Source of the DNA: Costertonia aggregata
GTDB taxonomy: Bacteria; Bacteroidota; Bacteroidia; Flavobacteriales; Flavobacteriaceae
Assembly (NCBI RefSeq): GCF_013402795.1
Contig: NZ_CP058595.1
Location: 2,892,001 to 2,956,000 of the forward strand
DNA length: 64,000 nucleotides
Direction of reading: 5' to 3'
Part shown: positions 43,695 to 56,302 of the stretch, one piece after another
Layout of the letters: the number at the start of each line of letters is the position of its first letter
Numbering within the stretch: the first letter of the stretch is position 1
Translations under genes and position numbers: made by a program
Notes under the pieces: generated by a model
What the model was told of the DNA's origin: nothing
What the model saw: only the letters and a program-made list of their open reading frames with translations
Databases searched by the model: none

Positions 43695-46600
43695 TTATCT
43701 GTTTACATATAAGTATCCAGACCTGGATTTACTTTCCCCATTGTTTACGTATTGAACAATGTAGAAGTAAACACCAACAGGCAATTCATCGTTTTGTTGA
43801 ATTGTAGCCCTACCGTTCGAGATGCCCCTAAAGGCATTGGAGTTATTATCGTATCCTCTGGTTTCAAATACCTTTACACCCCATCTATTATATATTTCCA
43901 CTGTATTATCGGGAAATAAATCAATATTGGCAATTCTGAATACACCGTCGTCTATGCCGGGAGTGACCAAATCGTTCTCTATTTCAATATCACACGATAA
44001 ACCTGCTGGAGGTGTCCCATCAATAGAACTACACCCGTCCAAGGGGTCGGTATTGTCCGAAACCTCTTGCCCATCATTGATACCATCCCCGTCCGAATCT
44101 GCAATATCCGGATCCGTGCCCAAAGTGTTTTCCTCGTCATTGGTCAACCCATCATTATCACAATCACTTGTTCCCAATGGCGTACCGTTTACGGAATCAC
44201 AATCATTGTTTGGGTCAGTACCATCTACGGCCTCTTGGCTATCATTGATACCATCCCCGTCCGAGTCCGGATTGTTCGGGTCCGTAGTAATACCCTCTGG
44301 GTCTGCTGGTGTACTAGGGTCATCTACGCCGGTCAATTCCTCATCATTGGTCAGACCGTCTTCATCACAGTCGCTTGTTCCCAAGGGTGTTCCACCAACA
44401 GAATCACAATCATCGTTGGGGTCCGTACCGTCTAGAACCTCTTGCGAATCAGCTATGCCGTCCCCATCCGAATCGGGACTTTCCCTGAAGTCAACTTCGG
44501 GCGTACTCGAGTCGTCGTCATTATCAGTACCATTGGCCCCGGTATCCAAGTCGTTGTTCACATCATTCCCGGACGTATCGTCAAAACCGTCATCAAGACC
44601 ATCGCCGTCCGCATCGGTTCCCGTAAATGTTCCCTGACCCGCTTCTTCAACATCATCTACAGTATCATTATCGGAATCTGTGTCCAAATAATCCGGCTCA
44701 TCGGTAGTATCTGTATTTACAGGGCTTAAACCACCTGCGTAGTTGGTATCTACCCCATTTTCGTCAACTGTTCCGGTAGGTGCCACGTAATCTGCCGTAG
44801 TCTGTGCTTCCACATTGTCCGGAATACCATCATCATCTGCATCAATGTCCAAAAAGTCAGGCCCATCATTTAAATTGGTATCGCTATTGGGAGGTGTTGT
44901 ACTAGATGCATCGTCAGATTGTCCGTCAGTATTGGCATCTACGAAACCACCGTCATTTGAATCGATTACACCATCATTATTGGTGTCCAAAATTTCATTG
45001 CCCGATTCGGTTACATCCAAAATACCGTCATTGTCGCTATCTAAGTCAAAATGGTTTGGAATACCATCTCCATCAAAGTCAAAATCAGGCTCAACATTAC
45101 CATTTACGTCCCCAATTGCGGGGTTATTGGGTTCATCATCCAAGTAATTGGGTGCGCCATCACCATCTGTATCTGCACTTGGGTCCACACCGTTGGATTC
45201 ATCCAAGTCACTTATACCGTCGTTGTCATCGTCTACATCTACGATATCGGGAATACCATCTTCATCGTTATCCAATGGGGATTCCCTAAAATCTACTTCG
45301 GGGGTGCTGGGATTATCAATATTATCCGTTCCGTCCGCTCCAGTATCTAAATCATTATTGATATCGTTACCGGGTGTATCGTCAAAACCATCATCCAGTC
45401 CGTCTCCGTCGGCATCGGTTCCCGTGAAGGTACCTTGATTGGCCTCATCAACATCTGTAAAGCTGTCGTTATCTGAATCTGTGTCAAGGTAATCAGGGAT
45501 AGTATCATTATCTGAATCCTCCGGAGTTAGACCGTTTGGATAATTTGTGTCGGCTCCAACATCATTAATCGTACCTGACGGTACTATATAACTATTTGTA
45601 GCTTGAGCCTCGACGTTATCGGGAATACCATCATCATCGGCATCTATGTCCAAGTAATCGGGCCCATCATTTGCATTTTCATCAGAGTTTGGAATAGGTA
45701 GTGGAGTTCCGCCTAACGGGGTGTTCGCATCGCCGTCTCTATTGTCAAAAGGGTCTATGGCATCAGCCAGTCCATCCGCATCGGAATCATTGGTCGTTCC
45801 CGAGCCTAGTTCCCCATTACCGTCCGGGTCTGTGCCGCCTGCTTCAACTACATCAAAAATGCCATCATTATCCGAATCCAAATCCAAGAAATTAGGTCTT
45901 CCGTCACCATCAAAATCATCATCAGGGTCAGTTATGCTCAGACCGTTGCCCACATTGGTAGGAATGCCAGTCACGGGGTCTACATCCCCGGGGCCTAGAA
46001 CCCCTGTTCCGGGTTGTCCATTTCCGTCATCGTCTACTCCTCCAGCTTCGGTAACGTCCGGGATACCGTCATTGTCCGAGTCCAGGTCAAAATAATTTGG
46101 AATACCGTCCCCGTCAGAATCTGTAGGGTTGGTTCTGGGATTATTATCATTATCCAGATTCTCATCTTCGTCAACATCTAAAATACCATCATTGTCATCA
46201 TCGAGGTCTGTAACATCGGGAATACCATCTTGATCTGTGTCCTGAGTTGCACCCTCTCTCCAGTCCCTATCCCCATCAATAGGGTCGGTGTCCGGTTGGT
46301 CCGACGGTGTTTGCCCTCCATTGGTCGCATTGGTTGGATTAGTTGTGCCAGAAACAGTATCAAAAATATCGGCCAGACCATCACCATCTGTGTCTGTAAA
46401 ATTAACAGCATCTATAATACCATCGTTATCAGCATCCAAAACTGCATCTATTGTATCGTCTACATTATTTTCCGATATATCAAAAACACCATCGTTTTCT
46501 GAATCTACATCCGCATAATCGGGAGCACTGCCACCATCGGTATTGGTATATCCTATCCCAACGCCACCATTATTGACATCATAGGCGTCATCAATTCCGT

Positions 46601-49600
46601 CATTATCCGTGTCCGTGCCAGACGGAGCGATATAATCTGTCGTAGATTGCCCTTCGCTATTGTCTATAATACCGTCATTATCAATATCGATATCCAAATA
46701 ATTGGGAACACCATCACCATCCCTATCTTGGTTGAAGCCAAAACCGCCCAATATATTATCCGGACTGTCCGGATCGTTTGTATCGGCCAAACCGTCGCCA
46801 TCAGTATCTACTGGGATTCCGGTACCTACAACGCCGTCATTATCACCATCAATAACCTCAAAATTACCTTCAAAAGTATCTGGAAGGCCATCACCATCAC
46901 TATCCAGATCCAAATAATTTGGAATGGTATCTGCGTCCGAATTCGTAAAAGGAGGCAAAGTGCCACCATCGTTGGGGTCTGTAACATCTGGCCAACCGTT
47001 TGTACCAACCGTTGGATTTCCAGTGCCAATTTGCCCATCGTTATCCGGGTCTCCCGGTCCTGAACCAGAAAATGCTTCTTCAGCATCCGTAATGCCATCG
47101 TTATCGGAATCTACATCCAAGAAATCGGGAACACTATCGCTATCTGTATTGATTATCGGTAATACTGTACCACCGTTGGGAACATCAACTATGTTGCTTA
47201 AACCATTGCTATCCGGATCTGTTATTGGTCCAGTTCCAATTCTGCCGTCGCCATCGGGATCGTTACCACCGGCTTCCAGTACATCTGGAATACCGTCATT
47301 GTCCGAATCAAGATCCAAACGATTAACCACACCATCACCATCTTGATCAGGGTCGTTCAATGCCGTTCCGGGACCATCGTCTACTGCTGACGTAGTGTTA
47401 TTATCCGGGTCTACTTCATCGGCTAGGCCGTCATCATCTGTATCCAACATTGTAGATGGATCACCCGGTGTTGGATAATCCAATTGCCCGTCTCCATCAG
47501 TATCTGTTCCCCCAGCTTCAATGATATCCGGAATACCGTCATTATCGGAGTCCAGATCTAATATGTTATCAACACCGTCCCCATCTGAATCGGGAATCGG
47601 TAATGGAATGATTTCCGCAGTATCGTCCAAACCATTACCATCGGTATCTGTAAAATTATCAATTATTCCATCCCCATTATCATCGGTTCCCCCTGCTTCT
47701 AGCACATCGGTAATACCGTCGTTATCCGAATCCAAATCCAAATAATTAGGTATTCCATCGCCATCGGTATCCTCTTTGGGCAGAACTGTTCCCGGGCCGT
47801 CCAAAGGTGTTGGAGTGGTATTGTCATCAGTGTCCACACTATCTGCAAGACCATCTGCATCTGCATCTGCCAAAGTAGTTGGATCGCCAGGTGTGGCATA
47901 ATTAATTTGTCCATCTCCATCAGTGTCTGTTCCCCCAGCCTCTATAATGTCCGGAATACCGTCGTTATCGGAATCTAAATCCAACCTATCCGGAATCCCA
48001 TCGCCATCGGTATCCGGATTTTCCAAAGGTGTGCCGGGCGTCGTTGGGCCATTAGGGTCTACGCTATCGTCCAACCCGTCATTGTCCTCATCTGTAAACG
48101 TATCAATTCTACCATCTCCGTCCGTGTCAACTCCCCCGGCTTCAGTTATATCGGGGATGCCGTCATTATCGGAATCCAAGTCCAAAACATCGTTGATTCC
48201 ATCCCCGTCAGAATCTGGGTTGGGAAGGGGGGTATTGGCTACTGTATCGTCCAGACCATCATCATTATCATCGGTAAAACCATCTACCCTTCCATCACCA
48301 TCATTATCAATTCCGCCAGCTTCGATAATATCAGGTATGCCATCATTGTCAGAATCCAAATCCAATCTGTCCGGAACGCCATCCCCGTCGGTATCTCCCC
48401 CAGGTTCTTCTGTGTCGGGAATTCCATCGTTATCATCATCCAAATCCACATCATCGAAAATTCCGTCCCCATCCGAATCCGGAACATCTTGCCTGTAATC
48501 AACATCATCGCCGGGCAATTGTGTATCGGGTAGGGTAGTAGGGGCGTCAATTTCATCATTTACATCATCTGGGTCATTGGTCTCTGCCCCCTCAAAACCA
48601 TCATCCAGACCGTCGTCGTCCTCATCTGTGCCCTGCAGTGTTCCTCTGCCGCCTTCCTCAACGTCTGTAATCGTATCATTGTCCGAATCTTCGTCTATAT
48701 AGTCCGGGTCATCATCGCCATCTGTATTTTCAGGAACGATACCTATATTAGTCCCATTTTCATAGTTATCGTCAACACCATTAGTATTTGCATCGGTCAT
48801 ACCTGTTCCCGCACCACTTGGTCCAAGGTAAGTATCGGTTGGTTGAGCCTCTACATTATCGGGAATGCCGTCATCGTCCGAATCAATATCAACGATGTCG
48901 TTCAAATCATCGCTATCCGAATTTATTGGGTTAAGTCCAGCGCCTGCCGTAGAGGGAATTCCGTTATTGTTCGTTGTATCACCATCGGTATCGTCAGCGA
49001 GGCCATCATTATTATCATCGGTTCCGCCGGCTTCGATAACATCTGCAATACCGTCGTTATCGCTATCCAAATCCCGTGAATTGGCAATACCGTCCCCGTC
49101 AAAGTCACAATCCAACGTTGCCAATACTACATTGTCGATACCAACATCGTTCCCATTGTTTCCCAACGGCTGAAAGTTGTTTATGAGTATGTCAACAGTA
49201 CTGGTCGTAGCAGTAAAATCCACAATGAGCCTTTGCCAGTTATCATCATTTTGAATTCCCAGTGTTGTTGAGGTCTGCGAAGCTAGCTCGTTCCCGTTGG
49301 CATCCAATACAACCAATCTGAAGTCCGGAACTTGGGAACAACCGTTGCAGAGCCCGGCCAGATCGATCCTAAACCGGTAATCCCTACCTATTTCAACAGG
49401 CTGATCATCTTGCCTGTAAAACGGAAGATCCACAAAATTGGGCGAGTTGATATTGATGGCCAGGTATCTACCATTTGTATCGCCATCAGCATCACCGTCA
49501 GCAACCGTTGAATTGGCTTCGGTTCTTATAAAAAACTGGGTCTGGGCAGAAGAAGTGGTCACTGCATAAAAACCATCTTGTGGATTTGTAGCATCGAATA

Positions 49601-50873
49601 CGTGCGGATTGCCATTTGTCCCCAATGCGGCTTCGACCAAGGTGTTTCTGATGATATCTGGCCCAACACCAAAGTCTTCAAAAAATACTTGGTTGGTTTC
49701 AATTTTGCTGGCGATAGCGCAATTGTTGTCTTCCAATACGTCGGGAATACCATCGTTATCATCGTCCAAATCGGTCACATCATCAATACCATCATTATCG
49801 CTATCTGTACCGATGGACAACTCCAACATGCCCCTATTTGAACTTACGCCCAAGTCATCTTTGACCGTAAAAACAATATCGGCTTTTCCCAAATAGTTGG
49901 GTTCCGATGTAAAGGAGACATTACCGGTAGCATCTACCGTATATGTGCCAATGCCCGGTAATATCAAAGGGTTTCCTACACTGCCCTGATTGTATACATT
50001 GTTCGGGTCTATCAGCACCACAGTGTCCACTACCAAATTACCATCCGCATCACTAGAACCGTTCAATACGTTGGTGGCGAAAGTCGCTCCTTGCGAAATG
50101 AAGTTTCCCGTATTATCCAAAACCACTGGTGGTACGTTTAAAACGGTGGTATCTTCCAAATCAAAAGTTACCTCACCTAGAAAACTAATTGAATTTTGCC
50201 GGTCGTTACTATCAACAGAACTACCGTTTCTAAAATTGAGGATGCTGATATTTTCGTAATTGATACGTACCACATATTGTGTGTTGGCCTCGCTTATTCC
50301 CGCGGCAAAATCCGCATCACTTTGAAAACGAGTGTATGCGCCATTTGCTGATGGCACAAGGTCGGTAGGTGTGGCAGATGAAGTATCTTCCAAGGTGTAA
50401 GAGTTGGTAACGATAGCCTCAAAATATTCAAAGCCATCAACATCTATGGCTTCCATGGTAAAGGATTCCAAGTATGCCGTTATTCCAGTATCGGTGGCAT
50501 TGGTGACCGATCCGTCCAATACAAATTGAACTTCCCATTCCACATAACCGTCCGGAGCCGAGGTATTCGTCAACGGTTCAAATCTATCGTCTACACCAAG
50601 CACTGTATCCACGCCTTCTACGGAGGAATCCGATATGTCTACAATGGTAACTATTGCATCTACTATATAACCATCAGTAGATGATGCTATATTTTGATAG
50701 ATGTATTTTGCACCTATAGTCTCTGTGGGTGGACTTCCTGGAAGTAAAGCAGGGCCATCGGCCTGACTAAATGTGGGAAATACTTGTGCTTGTATTGAAT
50801 TCAGGAAAAACAAGACTACTCCCAAAATAATGTAAAACTGATTTTGGGGTATGAAGCGAGTAGAATTTTTCAT
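43695..50873 (-). CDS. Giant T9SS type B surface protein with thrombospondin type 3-like calcium repeats
   Basis: 2392 residues from ATG 50873. A signal peptide is followed by a beta-rich region to about 340 with a cadherin-like stretch ([25 protein letters not shown]) and a carbohydrate-binding-like jelly-roll segment about 400-590. About 1650 residues of DxDxDGxxD repeats follow (for example [18 protein letters not shown]), the calcium-binding pattern of thrombospondin type 3/EF-hand-like modules. The C-terminus is a T9SS type B sorting domain ([19 protein letters not shown]...GVYFYIVQY). It is very acidic and is probably a long calcium-stiffened stalk or adhesin. It is the first gene of an operon with PorP/SprF and OmpA-family genes. 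Confidence 0.92.
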   Translation of the reverse strand: MKNSTRFIPQNQFYIILGVVLFFLNSIQAQVFPTFSQADGPALLPGSPPTETIGAKYIYQNIASSTDGYIVDAIVTIVDISDSSVEGVDTVLGVDDRFEPLTNTSAPDGYVEWEVQFVLDGSVTNATDTGITAYLESFTMEAIDVDGFEYFEAIVTNSYTLEDTSSATPTDLVPSANGAYTRFQSDADFAAGISEANTQYVVRINYENISILNFRNGSSVDSNDRQNSISFLGEVTFDLEDTTVLNVPPVVLDNTGNFISQGATFATNVLNGSSDADGNLVVDTVVLIDPNNVYNQGSVGNPLILPGIGTYTVDATGNVSFTSEPNYLGKADIVFTVKDDLGVSSNRGMLELSIGTDSDNDGIDDVTDLDDDNDGIPDVLEDNNCAIASKIETNQVFFEDFGVGPDIIRNTLVEAALGTNGNPHVFDATNPQDGFYAVTTSSAQTQFFIRTEANSTVADGDADGDTNGRYLAININSPNFVDLPFYRQDDQPVEIGRDYRFRIDLAGLCNGCSQVPDFRLVVLDANGNELASQTSTTLGIQNDDNWQRLIVDFTATTSTVDILINNFQPLGNNGNDVGIDNVVLATLDCDFDGDGIANSRDLDSDNDGIADVIEAGGTDDNNDGLADDTDGDTTNNNGIPSTAGAGLNPINSDSDDLNDIVDIDSDDDGIPDNVEAQPTDTYLGPSGAGTGMTDANTNGVDDNYENGTNIGIVPENTDGDDDPDYIDEDSDNDTITDVEEGGRGTLQGTDEDDDGLDDGFEGAETNDPDDVNDEIDAPTTLPDTQLPGDDVDYRQDVPDSDGDGIFDDVDLDDDNDGIPDTEEPGGDTDGDGVPDRLDLDSDNDGIPDIIEAGGIDNDGDGRVDGFTDDNDDGLDDTVANTPLPNPDSDGDGINDVLDLDSDNDGIPDITEAGGVDTDGDGRIDTFTDEDNDGLDDSVDPNGPTTPGTPLENPDTDGDGIPDRLDLDSDNDGIPDIIEAGGTDTDGDGQINYATPGDPTTLADADADGLADSVDTDDNTTPTPLDGPGTVLPKEDTDGDGIPNYLDLDSDNDGITDVLEAGGTDDNGDGIIDNFTDTDGNGLDDTAEIIPLPIPDSDGDGVDNILDLDSDNDGIPDIIEAGGTDTDGDGQLDYPTPGDPSTMLDTDDDGLADEVDPDNNTTSAVDDGPGTALNDPDQDGDGVVNRLDLDSDNDGIPDVLEAGGNDPDGDGRIGTGPITDPDSNGLSNIVDVPNGGTVLPIINTDSDSVPDFLDVDSDNDGITDAEEAFSGSGPGDPDNDGQIGTGNPTVGTNGWPDVTDPNDGGTLPPFTNSDADTIPNYLDLDSDGDGLPDTFEGNFEVIDGDNDGVVGTGIPVDTDGDGLADTNDPDSPDNILGGFGFNQDRDGDGVPNYLDIDIDNDGIIDNSEGQSTTDYIAPSGTDTDNDGIDDAYDVNNGGVGIGYTNTDGGSAPDYADVDSENDGVFDISENNVDDTIDAVLDADNDGIIDAVNFTDTDGDGLADIFDTVSGTTNPTNATNGGQTPSDQPDTDPIDGDRDWREGATQDTDQDGIPDVTDLDDDNDGILDVDEDENLDNDNNPRTNPTDSDGDGIPNYFDLDSDNDGIPDVTEAGGVDDDGNGQPGTGVLGPGDVDPVTGIPTNVGNGLSITDPDDDFDGDGRPNFLDLDSDNDGIFDVVEAGGTDPDGNGELGSGTTNDSDADGLADAIDPFDNRDGDANTPLGGTPLPIPNSDENANDGPDYLDIDADDDGIPDNVEAQATNSYIVPSGTINDVGADTNYPNGLTPEDSDNDTIPDYLDTDSDNDSFTDVDEANQGTFTGTDADGDGLDDGFDDTPGNDINNDLDTGADGTDNIDNPSTPEVDFRESPLDNDEDGIPDIVDVDDDNDGISDLDESNGVDPSADTDGDGAPNYLDDEPNNPAIGDVNGNVEPDFDFDGDGIPNHFDLDSDNDGILDVTESGNEILDTNNDGVIDSNDGGFVDANTDGQSDDASSTTPPNSDTNLNDGPDFLDIDADDDGIPDNVEAQTTADYVAPTGTVDENGVDTNYAGGLSPVNTDTTDEPDYLDTDSDNDTVDDVEEAGQGTFTGTDADGDGLDDGFDDTSGNDVNNDLDTGANGTDNDDDSSTPEVDFRESPDSDGDGIADSQEVLDGTDPNDDCDSVGGTPLGTSDCDEDGLTNDEELTGVDDPSTPADPEGITTDPNNPDSDGDGINDSQEAVDGTDPNNDCDSVNGTPLGTSDCDNDGLTNDEENTLGTDPDIADSDGDGINDGQEVSDNTDPLDGCSSIDGTPPAGLSCDIEIENDLVTPGIDDGVFRIANIDLFPDNTVEIYNRWGVKVFETRGYDNNSNAFRGISNGRATIQQNDELPVGVYFYIVQYVNNGESKSRSGYLYVNR
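44060..49120 (-). repeat. Internal tandem repeats encoding calcium-binding modules
   Basis: The DNA repeats at two levels. Short units encode DSDNDGIPD/DxDGDG motifs. Longer blocks share whole strings such as [35 protein letters not shown] and [11 protein letters not shown], twice near the C-terminal end (about 44450-45650) with a weaker relative near 48480-48850. The blocks are diverged rather than identical, so this is an old duplication. The repeats create long meaningless open frames on the opposite strand. Confidence 0.85.
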
Positions 50874-51055
50874 ACGCAAGGGGAATTTAAGATTAGTGTT
50901 CTCAATAATTTACGACAAAACGAAAGAAAAAGACTATGAAATGCTAAAAAAATTAACATTTAAGGAGCAATCAAATAAAAATATTAACAGATTACTAATT
51001 TTAGTTTGAATTTACCGGTATAGCTTCCTTGGAAATCTTTGACTTGTGCTCTGTA

Positions 51056-52483
51056 TTATTTGGTGGTAGTATGCAAACCGATTTCTTTTCCCTTTTTAAG
51101 CATAAACTCCTTTGCCGCATTGTACTCGTTGGGAATCTCACCTTCTAATATGGCTTCTTTGATGGCATCTTTGATAATTCCGATTTCCCTAGAAGGTTTA
51201 AGGTCGAAAGTCTGCATGATTTCCTCCCCACTTACCGGGGGCTGAAAATTACGCACATGGTCACGCTCTTCTACTTCTTCGATTTTCAAGCGGACCAGTT
51301 TAAAGTTGTTCTTGTACTTTTTTTGTTTTTTAGGATTTTTGGTCGTGATATCCGCTTCGCATAGGGTCATTAGGTCGTCAACGTGTTCCCCGGCATCAAA
51401 AATGAGCCTACGTACTGCGGAATCGGTAACAAAATCCTCTGATAGTATTTGTGGTCGTGAACTCATCAATACCAGTTTTTGAACGTACTTCATTTTGTCG
51501 TTCAAAGGCATTCGGAGGCGTTTGAATAACTTATATACCATCTTTGAACCTACAAATTCGTGCCCATGAAACGTCCACCCTATTTTTTTATGGAATTTTT
51601 TCGTGGGAGCTTTTCCTATATCGTGCAATAAAGCGGCCCATCGCAACCAAATGTTATCGGTATTTTCAGAGATGTTATCAACAACCTCCAAAGTGTGCCA
51701 AAAATTATCCTTATGTTTTTGGCCCTCGATTTCTTCAATACCTTTTAGTGCGGTGAGCTCTGGTAATATTATCTCTAAAAGACCGGTTTTATTCAATAGG
51801 GCAAAACCCTTTGATGGTGTGCGGCTTGCCATTATTTTGTGAAGCTCGTCTACAATTCTTTCCCTGGATATTATTTTGATACGATCTTTGTTCTCGATTA
51901 TGGCTTGCAATGATTTTAACTGAATCGTAAAATCAAGCTGTGTAGCAAAACGGATGGCACGCATCATTCGCAAAGGGTCATCGGAATAAGTAGTCGCAGG
52001 TTCTAGCGGTGTACGCAATATTTTTTTGTTCAGATCTGCAATACCATCAAACGGGTCCAGTAGTCTTCCAAAATCATCTTCTTGTAAAGATAGCGCCAAT
52101 GCATTTATGGTAAAATCCCTTCTTTTTTGATCATCTTGCAATGTGCCGTCTTCGACAAGAGGTTTTCGGCTGTCCCTATTATAACTTTCCTTGCGTGCGC
52201 CGACGAACTCAAGCTCTATGTCACCGTACTTTATCATGGCAGTACCAAAGTTCTTAAAGATTGAAACTTGAGGTTTACCATCTAATCTTGAAGCTACTTT
52301 TTGGGCCAATTCAATACCGCTACCTATGGCAACTACGTCAATATCCTTTGGGGTGCCCCTTTTTAAAAAATAATCTCGAACGAAACCACCAATGACATAA
52401 CAATCTATTGATAGCTCATTGGCCGATTCAGTTATGATTGAAAAGATAGGGTTTGATAAAGCTTTACTGTGGCTTTGTTGCAT
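51056..52483 (-). CDS. cca: CCA tRNA nucleotidyltransferase (HD-domain type)
   Basis: 475 residues from ATG 52483, placed after the tsaC stop; the longer TTG frame at 52501 would overlap tsaC. The nucleotidyltransferase head is clear: [20 protein letters not shown] (GGxVRD and DxD), [17 protein letters not shown] and [13 protein letters not shown]. An HD domain at about 260-370 contains [11 protein letters not shown]. It adds CCA to tRNA 3' ends; some Bacteroidota homologues may act as poly(A) polymerase. It follows tsaC by 4 bp, forming a tRNA-maturation operon. Confidence 0.93.
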   Translation of the reverse strand: MQQSHSKALSNPIFSIITESANELSIDCYVIGGFVRDYFLKRGTPKDIDVVAIGSGIELAQKVASRLDGKPQVSIFKNFGTAMIKYGDIELEFVGARKESYNRDSRKPLVEDGTLQDDQKRRDFTINALALSLQEDDFGRLLDPFDGIADLNKKILRTPLEPATTYSDDPLRMMRAIRFATQLDFTIQLKSLQAIIENKDRIKIISRERIVDELHKIMASRTPSKGFALLNKTGLLEIILPELTALKGIEEIEGQKHKDNFWHTLEVVDNISENTDNIWLRWAALLHDIGKAPTKKFHKKIGWTFHGHEFVGSKMVYKLFKRLRMPLNDKMKYVQKLVLMSSRPQILSEDFVTDSAVRRLIFDAGEHVDDLMTLCEADITTKNPKKQKKYKNNFKLVRLKIEEVEERDHVRNFQPPVSGEEIMQTFDLKPSREIGIIKDAIKEAILEGEIPNEYNAAKEFMLKKGKEIGLHTTTK

Positions 52484-52487
52484 GGTA

Positions 52488-53048
52488 TCATTTTCGAACA
52501 ACCTTTACGGTATTATCATTACCTAGTTTAATGATTGTAGAAGGTTTTTCGGTTTTATTGTCTTGGTACAAATTTACCACATAGTCCACACCTGATAAAA
52601 TGGCCTCGTTTATTTCTTTAAAACTTTTTGGAATTGCTTTGCCCGATATATTGGCCGAAGCAGCGACAATTGGTTTTTTGAACTTGTTTATAAGGTATTG
52701 ACAAAATTTATCGGATGCTACTCGTATGGCTATTGTACCATCGAAGGCTATGAGATTTTTTGATACACCTCTTGGTCTGTCATATAGTATCGTTGTTGGT
52801 GTTGTGGACAAGTCCATAATATCGTATGCCAGATCCGGTACGGTCTCTACATGTTTTTCTAGCATGGCATCATTGGCTACCAGACAAACAAGTGCTTTAT
52901 CGTTATTGTTTTGTATTAGTTGATATATTTTATCGACTGCTTTTTCATTTGTTGCATCACACCCAATGCCCCAAACAGTATCGGTCGGGTACAGAATAAG
53001 ACCACCTTCGTTTAAGGTGTGGATACAGTTATTTATTTCTTTGGTCAT
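52488..53048 (-). CDS. tsaC: L-threonylcarbamoyladenylate synthase (Sua5/YrdC/TsaC family)
   Basis: 186 residues, the short form without the Sua5 C-terminal domain. It makes threonylcarbamoyl-AMP for t6A37 of tRNA. Typical motifs: [18 protein letters not shown] near the N-terminus, [20 protein letters not shown] and [12 protein letters not shown]. It is upstream of cca by 4 bp, so two tRNA-processing enzymes are transcribed together. It is divergent from the glycosyltransferase at 53126. Confidence 0.94.
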   Translation of the reverse strand: MTKEINNCIHTLNEGGLILYPTDTVWGIGCDATNEKAVDKIYQLIQNNNDKALVCLVANDAMLEKHVETVPDLAYDIMDLSTTPTTILYDRPRGVSKNLIAFDGTIAIRVASDKFCQYLINKFKKPIVAASANISGKAIPKSFKEINEAILSGVDYVVNLYQDNKTEKPSTIIKLGNDNTVKVVRK

Positions 53049-53125
53049 TATGGTTTTGGGATACGGGTAAATATCAAAATAATTTTTTAGTCTCAGTATT
53101 TAATATCTTTGAACAAAATCAGACT

Positions 53126-54205
53126 TTGCATTTCAAATCTAAATCAAATCTTCCAAAAAAGATTTACGTCCTTCATAAAACCGGAGCACCAACCCATTAT
53201 TTGGCTCTTGCATATCTGTGCAGGGAAAATAATATTGAGCTGGTCTTTAGGGAGTTTACTTTTTTTAGCAAAATCTTAAAGTATTGTATAACGCTCAAAT
53301 ACAATCTTTTAAAGAGGCAATTAAAAAACCTTTTCTTTTTTTTTGATTTGTCTTTTTCAAAAAACAAATATGTTGTTTTGGGTATAGCTCCTTATGATTA
53401 TAAACTATTTTTTTTGAGACGGTTTTTAAGGCGCCATTATGTTTTTTATCATACTTCATGGCCCGTTTGGGACGGGTCCTTTTATCCCAAAAAAAAATTT
53501 GATGGTAAATGGCTAAAAAATCTGTGGTATAATTTTCTTAAAAATGATGTGGCACATATTTTTAGTGTAACCCAATTTGCCAAAAGCGAACTAATGGTGA
53601 ATTATACTATTCGCAAGGATAAAATTTCTGTTGTTTATCATTCGTATGAAACGGCAGGAAGCGGTTTACGTAAAAATACTACATCTGCCAATCCTTGCTT
53701 TGTATATGTAGGTAGGTTGATAGAAAAAAAGGGTCTCTTGGAATTATTGGATTTTTTCAAGGAAAATCCAAACCATTTTTTTACCGTAGTAGGTGATGGT
53801 CATTTAAAACAAAAAGTTGAAGAGTATGCATATATGCATGATAATATCAAATACATGGGTTATGTAAACGATAAGGAAAAATTAATGGAAATTTATAAAG
53901 CGAATGATTATTTTCTCTTGAATTCCAAACGGGTTGAGAAATGGGAAGAGCTTTTTGGCATGGTCTTGATCGAAGCGATGTCTTGTGGCGTAGTTCCCAT
54001 TGCAACAAATCATGTGGGCCCCAAAGAAATAGTTGACCATGCCGTAAACGGTTATATTACAACCGAAGAGGGTTTCGTGCCTTTTTTGGAGAGTATCAAA
54101 AACCAAATTCCTTCGGCCGAATTAGCCGCTAGCGCCAAGGAAAAAGGAAAGCGCTTTCTTGCTAGCGAAATAAAAGAAAATTGGCGAGCTATACTGGTGA
54201 GGTAA
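53126..54205 (+). CDS. Glycosyltransferase family 4 protein (TTG start)
   Basis: 359 residues if translation begins at TTG 53126; no ATG lies near the N-terminus. TATCTTTG (53104-53111) is a good -7 element just upstream, giving a very short leader. The N-terminal domain starts KKIYVLHKTGAPTHYLALAY. The C-terminal GT-B domain has FVYVGRLIEKKGLLELLDFF, VVGDGHLKQKVEEY and the EELFGMVLIEAMSCGVVPIA glutamate motif of GT4 retaining enzymes. It probably adds a sugar to a surface polysaccharide or lipopolysaccharide. Its 3' end overlaps the convergent GT2 gene by 17 bp. The sequence is AT-rich compared with the flanking housekeeping genes. Confidence 0.87.
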   Translation: MHFKSKSNLPKKIYVLHKTGAPTHYLALAYLCRENNIELVFREFTFFSKILKYCITLKYNLLKRQLKNLFFFFDLSFSKNKYVVLGIAPYDYKLFFLRRFLRRHYVFYHTSWPVWDGSFYPKKKFDGKWLKNLWYNFLKNDVAHIFSVTQFAKSELMVNYTIRKDKISVVYHSYETAGSGLRKNTTSANPCFVYVGRLIEKKGLLELLDFFKENPNHFFTVVGDGHLKQKVEEYAYMHDNIKYMGYVNDKEKLMEIYKANDYFLLNSKRVEKWEELFGMVLIEAMSCGVVPIATNHVGPKEIVDHAVNGYITTEEGFVPFLESIKNQIPSAELAASAKEKGKRFLASEIKENWRAILVR

Positions 54206-55136
54206 GAACTTGTTTCTGCTTTAAGGATTTGTGCAATGGAAACCCACCAACAGCTTTCAAGAAAATTGGAAAATATTTAGGTTTTGCAAACGATTTGATA
54301 AAATACCGAAGCGAAAAAAAGAAATGGAATATTTTAAAATAGAGCCACGTATGATGTTTTCGCATCACATAAAATAGAGAGGTGTTATATTCTATAAGTT
54401 TAGTCGTAGCGGCCAGTGATTCCCCTATGCTTTTATCCTTATAATGCACATATGTGATGTTAGGTAAATAATAGGTGCATTTGCCCATTTTCGATAATCT
54501 TTGACAAATATCACTTTCCTCGTAATATAAAAAGAGATTAGTGTCAAAACCACCGACCATGTCAAAAAAAGAAGACCTGAAAAACATAAAAGAACCATTT
54601 ACGTAATCAACCTTTATAGGGTTGGTATATTTTTTTCTTAACCTGGGCGTAGAAGGGCCCTTCAAGAATTCAGCTGCTTTTTTTCCTATGATTTCTTTAG
54701 TGAATGAGGTAAAATGATTAAATCCATGCCATTGGTTACCATCTTGGTCAACAGATCTAGGTCCGCAACAAGCTACGTTCGTGTGCTCTTGCATAAACAT
54801 ATAACAATATGATAAAACGTCTTCCTTAAAAATACAGTCATTATTTAAAATCAGATAATAATCTGCGTTTGCTTGCTGGACACCATACATATTACCCGCT
54901 CCAAAACCTATATTGATACGGCTCCTCATGAGTTTGATCTTATTGTTGTTCAATGTTTTTATATGTTCTTCAATATTCCTGTAATCCTGAATCTCAGATG
55001 CATTGTCGACTACAATGATTTCGAACTCTAAAGTATTGGTACATACTTGAATTATACTGTCGATACAATTTTTTGTGTATTCTGACGAATTATAATTTAT
55101 GGTTATAATACTTATATTTTTTTTTGACAGACTCAT
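54189..55136 (-). CDS. Glycosyltransferase family 2 protein
   Basis: 315 residues from ATG 55136 (55145 is an alternative). The GT-A fold is visible: ISIITINYNSSEYTKNCIDS, FEIIVVDNASE, LILNNDCIF (the NDC/DxD position) and YVNGSFMFFRSSFFDMVGGF, followed by FLYYEESDICQRL. This is the rhamnosyltransferase-like branch of GT2 used for cell-surface glycans. It is convergent with the GT4 gene (17-bp overlap) and lies 44 bp downstream of the next GT on the same strand, probably in one operon. Confidence 0.9.
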   Translation of the reverse strand: MSLSKKNISIITINYNSSEYTKNCIDSIIQVCTNTLEFEIIVVDNASEIQDYRNIEEHIKTLNNNKIKLMRSRINIGFGAGNMYGVQQANADYYLILNNDCIFKEDVLSYCYMFMQEHTNVACCGPRSVDQDGNQWHGFNHFTSFTKEIIGKKAAEFLKGPSTPRLRKKYTNPIKVDYVNGSFMFFRSSFFDMVGGFDTNLFLYYEESDICQRLSKMGKCTYYLPNITYVHYKDKSIGESLAATTKLIEYNTSLFYVMRKHHTWLYFKIFHFFFSLRYFIKSFAKPKYFPIFLKAVGGFPLHKSLKQKQVLTSPV

Positions 55137-55180
55137 AAAGATCAAAGTTATATTTGTAAAGCGATGTAGTTTATAGACTG

Positions 55181-56251
55181 TTAAGCTTCAATAAAGCTGA
55201 TATATTTTTTTTGCTGCTCTTCAAAAGTCCATTTCCTGTCATGGTAAGCAGTCTTTCCTGTGCGGTTTTCATTGTTGTTGATTGCTTCCAAGACTTTTGA
55301 TAATCCATCTTTGCCATTGTATAGGATTGCATTGTTTTTAATATCATCAAAATGTTCAAGACCTTTAGGACATATAAGGGTTTTTTTATAGGCAAAGGCA
55401 AGATTATAAGCTCCCATTATTTTATCATATTGATATTTGGTATCTACCTCTTTTATAGGAATCAATATGTAATCGCTGCTTTTTATATACCCATGAAATT
55501 CCGGATTTTCAATATAGCGATCAAAGAGTATAAAATGTTCGGTCAAACCAAAACTATCTATATTTTGTTGTAGTTCATTATGTTGTGTGTTGTCACTACT
55601 CAATTTTCCCAATAAAATGATTTTTAGATTATCTGCCCTAGACAATTCTTTGAGAATATCTACAATAAAATTATAGTCCCTTCTTGAGAATTCAATTTTA
55701 CCTGGAATAGTGACCCAAGTCTCATTTTTTTTGTATTCATGTAACATTTCATAATCATAAAAAAAAATAGGATAAAAACTTGAGTAGCATAATTTTGGAT
55801 TTGATTCTCTGGCTTTTTCCAGTAAAAAATCATTTAGTACAAAATACTTTTTAATATTCTTGCAAATAATTTTTTGCGATAAACTGGTGTTTAGTTTTTT
55901 TATATTATGAAGTATCCCGAACAATCTTTTTTTGCGTAATAAATAGCTCAAGACAATAACCTCTTTTTTTGAACTTGCTGTATTGAAGACTATAATCTCG
56001 CTATTGGTTTTCAGTATAAAAAAATAAAGCTTTAAGACTCTGTAAATACGGTATATAAAAAATACTTTTGAGTCGTTTTTTGAAGTGTAAACAGTATCTA
56101 TTTCACTTTTGTAGGGTTGAATGCTTTGCTCTAAAGCCGGATGAATTGCCAAACCTACCCAGTATCCTGCGTTTTTTAGAAAAGTAATTTGAGAATATAG
56201 GCACTCTTCGTGATAAGTATTAAGTTCAATGAGTAAAGCCTTTTTTTTCAA
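55181..56251 (-). CDS. Probable GT-B glycosyltransferase (TTG start)
   Basis: 356 residues if begun at TTG 56251, giving MKKKALLIELNTYHEECLYS, a sensible N-terminus. The longer open frame back to 56392 passes through the predicted promoter (TATCTTTG at 56310-56303) and the neighbouring divergent gene, so it is rejected. The C-terminal half is GT-B-like (WVTIPGKIEFSRRDYNFIV, IILLGKLSS, FDRYIENPEFHGYIKSSDYI). The usual EX7E motif is not clear, so the family is uncertain. It is AT-rich like the rest of this island and is followed by the GT2 gene at 55136. Confidence 0.75.
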   Translation of the reverse strand: MKKKALLIELNTYHEECLYSQITFLKNAGYWVGLAIHPALEQSIQPYKSEIDTVYTSKNDSKVFFIYRIYRVLKLYFFILKTNSEIIVFNTASSKKEVIVLSYLLRKKRLFGILHNIKKLNTSLSQKIICKNIKKYFVLNDFLLEKARESNPKLCYSSFYPIFFYDYEMLHEYKKNETWVTIPGKIEFSRRDYNFIVDILKELSRADNLKIILLGKLSSDNTQHNELQQNIDSFGLTEHFILFDRYIENPEFHGYIKSSDYILIPIKEVDTKYQYDKIMGAYNLAFAYKKTLICPKGLEHFDDIKNNAILYNGKDGLSKVLEAINNNENRTGKTAYHDRKWTFEEQQKKYISFIEA

Positions 56252-56302
56252 AAGTAATTTTAGATTTTGAAAGCTGCGCCAATTTAATTGGCCAATATTT
56301 GT

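Noticed and set aside
43822-48498. Long + strand open frames (for example 43822-44637 and 47923-48498) opposite the giant repeat gene
   Set aside because: They are serine/proline-rich mirror translations of GAT/GAC-rich repeats, have no promoter or homology, and lie opposite a gene with a signal peptide and T9SS sorting domain.
44060-49120. Regular DNA repeats resembling a CRISPR array
   Set aside because: Repeats keep the reading frame, vary in sequence and spacing, and encode calcium-binding motifs; there are no unique spacers and no cas genes.
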